This document shows, one piece after another, positions 1-6,386 of a DNA stretch of 10,161 nt. Origin of the DNA: Gemmatimonadales bacterium (lineage in GTDB: Bacteria > Gemmatimonadota > Gemmatimonadetes > Gemmatimonadales > GWC2-71-9); NCBI GenBank assembly GCA_030601605.1, contig JAUVTI010000058.1:1-10161 (forward strand), written 5' to 3'. A program made the position numbers and the translations under genes. Each line of letters begins with the position of its first letter. Positions within the stretch are counted from its first letter, which is position 1. The notes beneath the pieces are model-generated. The model was not told the DNA's origin. It did not search any database and saw only the letters and a list, made by a program, of their open reading frames with translations.

Positions 1-151
1 AGCGCGCAGGTCCCCCCTGACCCCCTGCCGACCGCAGCACGGAGACGCCGTGGCGCCGCCGGCGGTGTGGCGCCTCCCCGTGCCAGTGGGGGCGGCTGCC
101 AGGCGCGGGAACGTACCGCAACTGCCGCCCATCCACCACCCCCCAATTTCT
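1..151. other. Non-coding GC-rich end of window
   Basis: I find no convincing gene here. The stretch has long C runs on the plus strand (around 11-26 and 138-144) and a GC-rich self-complementary patch at 52-74, where GGCGCC recurs at 52-57 and 69-74 around GCCGGCGG. An open frame that begins at 50 and runs into the downstream gene on the opposite strand has no recognisable protein features and looks like an antisense shadow. Confidence 0.5.
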
Positions 152-192
152 GGCTCCGGGCCGTCCGGAGCCGGCGCCGCGGGAAACCGCGG
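152..192 (-). terminator. Tandem hairpins after the M28 gene (possible terminator)
   Basis: Two inverted repeats follow the TAG stop of the M28 gene directly. The first is CCGCGG at 177-182 and 187-192 around a 4-nt loop. The second is an 8-bp perfect stem, GGCTCCGG at 152-159 with CCGGAGCC at 165-172, around a 5-nt loop. Their position suggests a transcription end or an mRNA 3' stabilising structure for the minus-strand operon. No T-tract follows on the minus strand (the next bases are AGAAATTGGGG), so a classical intrinsic terminator is not shown. Confidence 0.45.
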
Positions 193-1866
193 CTACCGGG
201 TCGGGCTCCGTAACCTGCGCAGCCTCAGCTGCTCCCCCGCCGGGCGGTACTCGGAGTCGCGATTCCAGGACGGAAAGTCGTTGGTGCCGGCCAGGTCCCA
301 GGTGAGCCGGATCAACAACCGCACCTGCTGCAAGGCGCCGGTGTAGTCGAAGTTCTCGCTGAACTCGTCGCCCGGCTGATGAAACCGCTCAGCCAGGTAC
401 GCGAGCTCCTCGTCGAGCCCCCACCGCTGCTCCCGGCCCAGGAAGCTCGACCCGCTCACCAGGGAGAGCACCGGGACACCGGCGCGGGCGAAGACGAGGT
501 GGTCCGACTGGTAGAACCGCCCGGCGGCGGGATTCGGATCGGTCGTGGGCTCCAGCGCCTGCGCCAAAGCGGCGGACTGGAAGTAGGCCTCCAGAGCGGA
601 TCGCTCCGCTCCGAGCGCGACGACATCCCGCGTGGCTCCCAGCAGGTTGAGGCGATTCACGTTGATGACTGCGGCCGTGCGCTCGAGTGGCACGGCCGGG
701 TCTGCCACGTACGCCTCGGCGCCGAGGAAGCCCGATTCCCCGGCGGTTGTGGCCAGAAAGACCACCGAGCGGTCTGGATGGGCCGCAGCCCGGCTGAACG
801 CGGCGGCAACCGCGAGCAGGGCGGACAGCCCCGATGCATTGTCCAGCGCCCCGTTGTATACGGAGTCGCCGTCCACTGGGTGCCGCACGCCGAGGTGGTC
901 GTAGTTAGCCGAGAGGATCACAGCTTCTCGCGCTCTGAGCGAGTCCCTGCCCGGGAGACGCGCGATCACGTTGCTCGACTCGATCCGGCGCACGCTGCTG
1001 CGCAGGTGCAGCACGGCGTGTGCGTCGAGCGGGATGGGCCTGAACTCGCTCATCTGTGCGCGCCGCAGCAGGAGGTCGAAGTCCCGCCCAGTGGCGGCCA
1101 CCAGGTCACGCGCCGCCTCCTCGGTGATCCACGCCCCGAACCGCAGCGTTTCCATCGTCTGCCGGTCGGGCCGCACTTGTTCACCGGACCACGTGCTCCG
1201 CACCGCACTCCACGGGAGCATCGCACCTGCATCGGAGTGGATGATGATGACTCCCACGGCTCCCTCGCGGGCCGCTTGCTCCAGCTTGTACTTCCACCCT
1301 CCGTAGTAGGTGAGAGCCTCACCGTCGAACCGGGTGCTGTCGGTCAGCCCCGGGTCGTTCATCAGTACGAGCAGGATCTTGCCGCGCAGCGAGGTCCCCT
1401 TGTAGTCGTCCCAACCCCACCCCGGGGCGCGTATGCCGTATCCGACGAACACCAGGTCCCCATCCACCGTCGTGGAGAGCGATGGTTGCCCGGGCCAGGC
1501 GACGAAATCCTCGAGATAGCGCAGCGCGGTGGTCGTCCGGCGCACACCGACCACGAGGGAAGGGTCGGAAGTGATGCCGAGCATCTCCACCGGTTGGAAG
1601 AAGGATCCGTTGGGCGCGGCCGGCTCGAGACCCATGAGCTCGAACTGGGCGGCGAGGTAGGCCGCCGCCACGTCGGCCCCTGCCGTTCCGGGCGCCCGCC
1701 CGCTCAGAACGTCGTCCGAGAGAAAGCGCAGGTGAGCCCGGAGCATTACCTCGGTCGGAACCGCGAGGGCGCCGTCGAGGGGCGATTGCGCCACTTGCGC
1801 AGAGAGCGCAGCCGGCGTGACTGCGCAGCCCGCTCCCAAGGCGAGAACGTTGAGGGCCTGTCGCAT
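193..1866 (-). CDS. Exported M28-family (Zn aminopeptidase-like) protein with PA-like domain, active site altered
   Basis: Predicted 557-residue exported protein. The signal peptide is residues 1-24 (MRQALNV...LSAQ). The N-terminal family motif SDDVLSGRAPGT follows. A PA-like insert lies at about 136-248 (VFVGYGI, WDDYKG, GKILLVLMNDP). The M28 peptidase domain lies at about 298-528 with SANYDHLG (319-326), GALDNASG (339-346), TTAGESGFLG (373-382), INVNRLN (401-407), SDHLVF (454-459) and HQPGD. Family members are co-catalytic di-zinc exopeptidases using His, Asp, Glu, Asp and His. Here the first His is Asn321, the catalytic Glu is Gly376 and the second Asp is Asn404, while Asp342, Glu377 and His456 remain. 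It may therefore be a pseudopeptidase or a one-metal enzyme. The ATG at 1866 was chosen because it begins a clean signal peptide and lies 2 bp after the upstream stop. A GTG at 1902 would add 12 residues without hydrophobic character. Likely periplasmic, and co-transcribed with the propeller gene. Family assignment is firm; activity is doubtful. Confidence 0.9.
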   Translation of the reverse strand: MRQALNVLALGAGCAVTPAALSAQVAQSPLDGALAVPTEVMLRAHLRFLSDDVLSGRAPGTAGADVAAAYLAAQFELMGLEPAAPNGSFFQPVEMLGITSDPSLVVGVRRTTTALRYLEDFVAWPGQPSLSTTVDGDLVFVGYGIRAPGWGWDDYKGTSLRGKILLVLMNDPGLTDSTRFDGEALTYYGGWKYKLEQAAREGAVGVIIIHSDAGAMLPWSAVRSTWSGEQVRPDRQTMETLRFGAWITEEAARDLVAATGRDFDLLLRRAQMSEFRPIPLDAHAVLHLRSSVRRIESSNVIARLPGRDSLRAREAVILSANYDHLGVRHPVDGDSVYNGALDNASGLSALLAVAAAFSRAAAHPDRSVVFLATTAGESGFLGAEAYVADPAVPLERTAAVINVNRLNLLGATRDVVALGAERSALEAYFQSAALAQALEPTTDPNPAAGRFYQSDHLVFARAGVPVLSLVSGSSFLGREQRWGLDEELAYLAERFHQPGDEFSENFDYTGALQQVRLLIRLTWDLAGTNDFPSWNRDSEYRPAGEQLRLRRLRSPTR

Positions 1867-1868
1867 CG

Positions 1869-2801
1869 TCACGTGCCGCTCTCCGCTTCGGAGCTCGGGC
1901 ACTGCACTCTTGTGATCAAGCCAGGCATGCTCCCTCTGGACTCGCTCGTGAGGACGAGTGTGTCCTCGTCCAGGAAATCCACTGCCTCACCCTGGGGCTC
2001 GACGGCCCCGATCAAGCAGGGCGGACGGTTCAGCACCGCCTCGTGTCCGTTCCACCCGAGGAAGTACAGCTCGGTGTAGGTGCGCACGACCAACTGCCTG
2101 CCGGACGGGGAGACTGCCGCGCCGGTGACCCAGCGGCCCAGCATGTGCTGTGGCACAATGTCCAGGTTGCCGAGGAACTTGGCCTCCGCTGAGTCTCCCC
2201 GTGCAGCGGCCGCGGATATGCGAAACAGGCGGAATGGTCCGGAGCGCCCCTTGGAGATGAAGAGGATCGCCCCGCTGGAATCGACCGCCATCGCCTCGAC
2301 GTCGCGCGGTCCGCCCTCATAGCTCACACCCAGTCGGCGCGCCTCCAGCGCCTCGGGCGGCCACTGTCCCGGTCTCGGCAGCCGGCTGGGCTCCGGGAGG
2401 ATGTACACCGCGTGATTCGAGCGACGCCTCCGGTTGTCCCCGGTGTCGGCTATGTAGAGGCACGTCTCGGCCTCGGGGCAGGGCCCCAGCGCGATGTCCT
2501 CCCAATCCACGGCGCTCGCGCCGGAAACGTGGTAACTGCCGAGGTCATCTCCCGCCAGGTTGGTGGCGTAGAGGTAAGCGTGGTCGCCCGAATCGTTGTG
2601 GGTCCAGAGGACTCCCTCGAGGCGGCGGCTCACGGCTACGCCCGAGCTCTCCGTGAGCGAGGGAGCCGCAAACGAGCCCGTGTGCTCGAGCAGCGTGGGC
2701 CTCACGAATTGAGCCTCGAGCGTCCCGTGCACCGCTCCCATCCCGAGGAGCGATATCCAGCCGCCGCCGGCGACGGTCGCTCGTACCTGGTTCCAGCGCA
2801 T
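1869..2801 (-). CDS. Exported beta-propeller-like protein of unknown function
   Basis: Predicted 310-residue exported protein. Residues 1-31 look like a signal peptide ending ...TLEAQ. The mature part has repeated blade-like segments. These include ESSGVAVSR (51-59) with VLWTHNDSGD (64-73), VDWEDIALG (98-106), LYIADTGDNRRRR (115-127), DVEAMAVDSSGAILFISKG (167-185), GAAVSPSGRQLVVRTYTELY (227-246) and GEAVDFLDEDTLVLTSE (271-287). This pattern, with WEDIA and D-x-GDN motifs, resembles widespread uncharacterised secreted propellers loosely related to SMP-30/NHL-type proteins. No enzyme activity can be assigned. Cysteines at 108, 114, 262 and 301 could form disulfides in the periplasm. The start at 2801 is chosen for the signal peptide. 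The frame stays open for 80 more codons to 3041, but those codons run antisense into the aconitase gene. The stop is 2 bp before the M28 start, which implies an operon and possible translational coupling. Confidence 0.8.
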   Translation of the reverse strand: MRWNQVRATVAGGGWISLLGMGAVHGTLEAQFVRPTLLEHTGSFAAPSLTESSGVAVSRRLEGVLWTHNDSGDHAYLYATNLAGDDLGSYHVSGASAVDWEDIALGPCPEAETCLYIADTGDNRRRRSNHAVYILPEPSRLPRPGQWPPEALEARRLGVSYEGGPRDVEAMAVDSSGAILFISKGRSGPFRLFRISAAAARGDSAEAKFLGNLDIVPQHMLGRWVTGAAVSPSGRQLVVRTYTELYFLGWNGHEAVLNRPPCLIGAVEPQGEAVDFLDEDTLVLTSESRGSMPGLITRVQCPSSEAESGT

Positions 2802-2862
2802 CGCCCCAATTGTACCACTACCGCTTGCCTCGCGGAAACGGAGCGGCCAAGTTTCGGCCCTC
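2802..2862. promoter_or_regulatory. 61-bp divergent intergenic spacer
   Basis: This spacer must hold promoters, or at least upstream sequences, for both the propeller-M28 pair (minus) and the aconitase-family gene (plus). It contains the CAATTG palindrome at 2807-2812, overlapping the TACAAT box. Near the plus-strand gene there is an imperfect GGCC-N7-GGCC repeat (2843-2857). No Shine-Dalgarno sequence lies at normal distance from the aconitase ATG; the closest purine-rich stretch, GGAG, is about 20 bases upstream. A plus-strand -35/-10 pair is not clear. Confidence 0.4.
2809..2814 (-). promoter_or_regulatory. Candidate -10 box (TACAAT) for the propeller-M28 operon
   Basis: TACAAT on the minus strand matches the TATAAT consensus in five of six positions. 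Seven bases separate it from the ATG at 2801, so the expected start of transcription falls on or next to the start codon. No Shine-Dalgarno sequence is seen before this ATG, which fits a leaderless mRNA. No convincing -35 element is visible 16-18 bases upstream. This is an inference from a short motif. Confidence 0.4.
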
Positions 2863-4878
2863 ATGATCGAGAGCCTGAAGACCCGGCCGGTCGAGAAGCT
2901 CCCCGACCGAGTTCGTATCGATGGCCGCGTGCTGTTCCTGGCGGACGACGCCGGACTCGTACGCCGCCAGTTGGAGGGCGAGGACATCGACTGGCCGCTC
3001 GATGCGCCGCTGCGCGACAACATCTCCACCGACGAGATCACACCGGCCTACATCTGCTACTACTACGATGAGAGGCTGGGCGACTTCCCGTATCTGGGTT
3101 TCCAGGCCGGGGACGAGTTCCCGATGACTCCCGGCAGCGTCAAGGCGGGTGGCTTCGTCTGCTCGGTGAGCGGCAAGCGGCGCGGCAAGGGCTCTTCGCG
3201 CGAAGCATCGCCCTATGCAGAGATGAATGCGGGCATCCGGCTGGTGATCGCGGAAAGCATCGAGCGCATCTACCGGGAGAACTGCCAGAACCTGGGCGTT
3301 CTCACGAGCACGGACTTCTCGCTCATAGAGCGGCTGCGCCGGGGTGAGGAGATCCCGCTGAGTGAGTTCACCGGCGGCGAAGGAGACATCACCCGGGGGA
3401 TCATCGAGTACGGCGGCCTGTTCCAGTACAACGTGGCGCGGCTCCAGGGCAAGGTGTTGGTGCCGGCGCTCGAGACCGGCAAGCGGCCGATGACGCTGGC
3501 GGAGAAGATTCTGGCGCGCAACTGGGTGACCGACCTGGAGCGCGGCGAGGTGGGCGTTCCCTACGTGCAGCCCGGCGACGAGGGCTTCGTCCGCACCGAC
3601 ATCCGGTTCAGCCACGAGTACGTCACGCCCATGGCGGCCATCTTCTGGCGCCAGTTCGTGGGCGAGAACGAGAAGATCGTGGATCCCGAATCGGTCTTTC
3701 TGTTCCGCGATCATCTCACGTTCCTCGACGTTGCCATGACCGAGGAGAGAAAGGCACAGGGCCTGCTCGACCTGGCGCTGGAGCTGAAGACGAAGCAGGA
3801 GGAGTTCGCGGAGCAGCAGGGCGCCAAGCTCTACGGTGAGCTGCCGCGTCTGGGGCGCATGGCCGTGCGCGGCTCGGAGGCGATCTGCCACTCGAAGATC
3901 CTCGAGCAGCACGCACTGCCCGGACACCTGATCATCGGCAGCGACTCCCACACGCCGCACGCGGGCGCCATCGGGGCGGTGGCCTTCGGCGTCGGCACGA
4001 CCGCCATCTTCAACTCGTGGCTCACGAAGGACGTGCGCCTGAAGGTCCCGCCGTCGGTGCTGGTCCGGGTGAGCGGCGTCAAGCCGGAGAACGTGACGGC
4101 CAAGGACTTCATGTTGCAGATACTGCGGTATCCGTACGTCAAGGACGGCAACGCGATCGGGAAGATCGTGGAGTACGCCGGTGAGGCGGTGGAGGCGCTG
4201 TCGATAGACGAGCGCGCCACGATGACGAACATGGCGGCCGAGGTCGGGGCGTTCACCGGCATCGTGCGGCCCGATGAGAGGGCGGTCGAGTTCCTTGCGC
4301 GTGAGCGGGGCCTGAAGCCCGATCAGGTGCGGCCTTTGCTCGAGGGGCTCTACTCCGACGAGGGTGCCGAATACGAGACGGTGATCGAAGTGGACGCCGG
4401 CGAGCTGCAGCCGATGATCGCGCTCCCCGGTGATCCGGGTAACGGACTGTTCATCACGGAGCTCGGGGGTCCGGTGAAGGTGGACATCGCCTACGCGGGC
4501 TCGTGCACCGCGGGCAAGAAGTCCGACATGGACATGTACGCTTCAGTCTTCAAGGAAGCGCTCGAGCGCGGACGAAAGGTTCACCCCGACGTTCAGTGCT
4601 TCATCCAGGTGGGTTCGCAGGAAGTGAAGCGCTACTGCGAGGAGCAGGGATATCTCGATGTGTTCGAGCAGGTGGGGGCGCAGTTCATCGAGCCCAGCTG
4701 CGGCGCCTGCATCAATGCCGGCCCCGGAGTCTCATACGATCGGGAGACGGTGACCGTGAGCGCGATCAACCGGAACTTCCCGGGGCGATCGGGGCCGGGA
4801 CAGCTCTATCTGGCGAGTCCGTATACCACTGCGGCGAGTGCGATAGCCGGGGAACTGGTCGCCTGGCTGCCCGAGTAG
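2863..4878 (+). CDS. Aconitase-superfamily hydratase (N-terminal swivel domain, C-terminal Fe-S catalytic domain)
   Basis: Predicted 671-residue cytoplasmic enzyme of the aconitase / isopropylmalate isomerase superfamily, which isomerises hydroxy-acids by dehydration and rehydration on a [4Fe-4S] cluster. The swivel domain is N-terminal (about 50-200) with DNISTDEITP (52-61) and the substrate-binding GKGSSREASPY region, where Ser112 and Arg113 correspond to the catalytic Ser-Arg pair of aconitases. The catalytic part (about 230-671) carries GSDSHTPHAGAIGAVAFGVG (359-378), the Fe-S ligands Cys548 (SCT) and Cys613/Cys616 (CGAC), and NRNFPGR (636-642). The domain order is that of AcnB, but the N-terminal HEAT-like domain of AcnB is missing. 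AcnA has the swivel at the C-terminus, and LeuC/LeuD are separate chains. Citrate/isocitrate is the default substrate; methylcitrate, homocitrate or isopropylmalate relatives cannot be excluded. The gene stands alone on the plus strand with no other TCA or leucine gene beside it, so context does not settle the substrate. No ribosome binding site is obvious. Confidence 0.9.
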   Translation: MIESLKTRPVEKLPDRVRIDGRVLFLADDAGLVRRQLEGEDIDWPLDAPLRDNISTDEITPAYICYYYDERLGDFPYLGFQAGDEFPMTPGSVKAGGFVCSVSGKRRGKGSSREASPYAEMNAGIRLVIAESIERIYRENCQNLGVLTSTDFSLIERLRRGEEIPLSEFTGGEGDITRGIIEYGGLFQYNVARLQGKVLVPALETGKRPMTLAEKILARNWVTDLERGEVGVPYVQPGDEGFVRTDIRFSHEYVTPMAAIFWRQFVGENEKIVDPESVFLFRDHLTFLDVAMTEERKAQGLLDLALELKTKQEEFAEQQGAKLYGELPRLGRMAVRGSEAICHSKILEQHALPGHLIIGSDSHTPHAGAIGAVAFGVGTTAIFNSWLTKDVRLKVPPSVLVRVSGVKPENVTAKDFMLQILRYPYVKDGNAIGKIVEYAGEAVEALSIDERATMTNMAAEVGAFTGIVRPDERAVEFLARERGLKPDQVRPLLEGLYSDEGAEYETVIEVDAGELQPMIALPGDPGNGLFITELGGPVKVDIAYAGSCTAGKKSDMDMYASVFKEALERGRKVHPDVQCFIQVGSQEVKRYCEEQGYLDVFEQVGAQFIEPSCGACINAGPGVSYDRETVTVSAINRNFPGRSGPGQLYLASPYTTAASAIAGELVAWLPE

Positions 4879-4886
4879 CTCGACTA
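4879..4886. other. 8-bp convergent junction
   Basis: The plus-strand aconitase-family gene ends with TAG at 4876-4878 and the minus-strand glycoside-hydrolase-like gene ends at 4887-4889, leaving 8 bp. The minus-strand gene has two consecutive in-frame TAG codons (4889-4884). Only short imperfect self-complementarity (CGAG-TAG-CTCG at 4872-4882) is present, so no strong terminator is visible for either gene. Confidence 0.6.
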
Positions 4887-6248
4887 CTACTGCTGCGGAA
4901 GCGGTCCTTCTTCGAATCCCACGACAGGCGCCACGTACGCCGGAGGCCTCCGCTTCGGTCTGAAAGCAGCAGCCGGGTATCTCCCGCTGGCGTTCCACAG
5001 CACCCAATCTGTGAGTCCCACGTCCTCCACCGCCTGGATCTGCGCCCGCACTTCAGCGGCCGTGTAGCGCGGCCGTCGCAGGGTGAAGGCCTGTAGGTAG
5101 GGACGGATCGTCGCCGGGTTGCGCAGCCTGGACGACCGCATCAGGCCCTCCTCGAGCGCCCTGCGCACCACGCGGTAGGGCTCGGCGTTGGGGTAGCGGA
5201 TGCCGTAGGACCCGCGCGGATAGTGGCTCGGGTACACCATCGGCAGCAGTACGTCGGCTGCCTCGGACAGATCGTCCCAGTACTGCCCGATTCCCATCCC
5301 GTTGGTCGAGCTCGTCGTGAGCCCGAAGACGTCGAGCGTGAACGGGACGCCGAGGTGTCTCACCCTGTCGCCGAGCATCGTCACGTGACGGCGCTGGGCG
5401 GAACGCTTGCTCTCGCCGGACGTGTTCGCGACGAACACCGCGTTCTGCATCCGCGCCTTCGGCTCGTCGGGGAACCGCACGTAATCGAACTGGATCTCCT
5501 TGAAGCCCATCAGCACCGCTTCAGCCGCGATCTCGGCGGCGTACACCCACACCGAATCGTGGAAGGCGTCCACCCAGGGCTCACCCAGGCCGTCGCGCCA
5601 CAGTCCGCCGTCCCTGTGCCGGATCGCCCACTCACTCTTCCGCTTCGCAAGTAGCGCGTCGCGCGCCACCACGATGCGGGCGATCGTGTGAATGCCCTTG
5701 GACTCGAGCAGCGCCAGGCGTTGGCGGACGTTGGGCACGCGAATCATGCCGTTCGCGCCGATCTCGATCGCCGTGGGCACGTTGGAGGCGTACGTGATGA
5801 ATCCGGTCGCGTCCTTTACGTCGATGACGAAGGAGTTGATCTCGGTCGTGTCGGCGAGCGCCACCAGCCCGTAGAACCGGTTCGATCCAAACGTCCATGC
5901 GTTCATGTAGATCCCGCGCACCACGGCGGGCGGCTGGCCCGGTGGGGGCGGGGGGATGGCGATCGAGTGCACCACGGGCAGGCCGACTTCCGCGAGGTAG
6001 CTCGGCGCGGAGGCGTCACGCACCACCAGGTCGAGACCTGGGATCTCCTCTGGCGGGAGCGGGATGCGGATGCGCGGGACTCCCTCCCAGCGCAGCGCCG
6101 CGAGGTAGTCGGGCGCGGGCCCCTCGAGCTGGGGTGGTTGGAGCTCGGGCTCGGCTGCAAGCTGCGCTCCCGCCGGGGCGGCTGAAGCCAGCCCGGCAAC
6201 GAGCGCCGCAATTGCGACCCGACCTGTGAGCACCGTCACTCTTTGCAT
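4887..6248 (-). CDS. Exported putative glycoside hydrolase (DUF4015 type)
   Basis: Predicted 453-residue exported protein. Residues 1-29 are a signal peptide (hydrophobic VAIAALVAGLASAAP, then AGAQ). A proline-rich linker (IPPPPPGQPP, about 98-107) precedes a TIM-barrel-like domain. Its motifs are those of the putative glycosyl hydrolase family PF13200/DUF4015: GIYMNAW (112-118), FVIDVKDATG (140-149), IARIVVARD (189-197), the central IQFDYVRFP (252-260), PFTLDVFG (302-309), LPMVYPSHY (335-343) and WVLWNASGRY (415-424). Acidic residues at the barrel ends, notably Asp255 and Asp306, are candidates for catalysis. This is inferred by analogy with clan GH-A-like barrels, and no substrate is known to me. 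Likely periplasmic or extracellular, acting on a polysaccharide. The ATG at 6248 gives a clean signal peptide and has GAGGAA just upstream. A TTG start 22 codons earlier would run through the leader hairpin and is rejected. Downstream of the OmpA gene in the same direction, with a 138-bp gap. Confidence 0.85.
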   Translation of the reverse strand: MQRVTVLTGRVAIAALVAGLASAAPAGAQLAAEPELQPPQLEGPAPDYLAALRWEGVPRIRIPLPPEEIPGLDLVVRDASAPSYLAEVGLPVVHSIAIPPPPPGQPPAVVRGIYMNAWTFGSNRFYGLVALADTTEINSFVIDVKDATGFITYASNVPTAIEIGANGMIRVPNVRQRLALLESKGIHTIARIVVARDALLAKRKSEWAIRHRDGGLWRDGLGEPWVDAFHDSVWVYAAEIAAEAVLMGFKEIQFDYVRFPDEPKARMQNAVFVANTSGESKRSAQRRHVTMLGDRVRHLGVPFTLDVFGLTTSSTNGMGIGQYWDDLSEAADVLLPMVYPSHYPRGSYGIRYPNAEPYRVVRRALEEGLMRSSRLRNPATIRPYLQAFTLRRPRYTAAEVRAQIQAVEDVGLTDWVLWNASGRYPAAAFRPKRRPPAYVAPVVGFEEGPLPQQ

Positions 6249-6252
6249 CCAG

Positions 6253-6258
6253 TTCCTC
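6253..6258 (-). promoter_or_regulatory. Ribosome binding site for the DUF4015 gene
   Basis: GAGGAA lies 4 bases before the ATG at 6248 on the minus strand. It supports this start over the upstream TTG of the longer open frame and is the clearest Shine-Dalgarno sequence in front of any gene in the window. Confidence 0.6.
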
Positions 6259-6277
6259 GAGGAGCCAGCGGGCGGTA

Positions 6278-6311
6278 CGGGGCGGCAGCGCGAAAAAGCG
6301 CTGCCGCCCCG
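6278..6311 (-). promoter_or_regulatory. Perfect 14-bp hairpin in the leader between the OmpA and DUF4015 genes
   Basis: CGGGGCGGCAGCGC at 6278-6291 is matched without mismatch by its reverse complement at 6298-6311, around a 6-nt loop (UUUUUC on the minus-strand RNA). It lies 75 bases past the OmpA stop and 29 bases before the DUF4015 start. It could end OmpA transcription, protect the 3' end of that mRNA after processing, or control the downstream gene. The bases after the stem on the minus strand (TACCGCCCGC) are not a T-tract, so a standard intrinsic terminator is unlikely. Confidence 0.6.
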
Positions 6312-6386
6312 CAACCGCCCACTAGTACCTGTTTGTCCTGTCCTCCCTAAGCCACCGTTACGCCTGTATCGTCTCCTTGTGTATTA

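Noticed and set aside
1..150. Possible G-quadruplex from G runs on the minus strand
   Set aside because: The runs are unevenly spaced, and I could not find four G-triplets with short loops.
379..2079. 566-codon plus-strand open frame opposite the M28 and propeller genes
   Set aside because: It lies antisense to two well-supported genes, shows no domain motifs, and is His/Arg/Gly/Pro-rich as expected for a shadow frame in GC-rich DNA.
2802..3041. Extra 80 N-terminal codons for the propeller gene
   Set aside because: They run antisense into the aconitase-family gene and would bury the signal peptide; the ATG at 2801 with a nearby TACAAT box is better.
2818..3960. 380-codon minus-strand open frame opposite the aconitase-family gene
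   Set aside because: It covers the conserved swivel and catalytic motifs in antisense, has no recognisable motif of its own, and is explained by codon bias.
6249..6314. 22-codon N-terminal extension of the DUF4015 gene from a TTG
   Set aside because: It would translate the 14-bp hairpin and move the signal peptide inward; the ATG at 6248 has its own GAGGAA.
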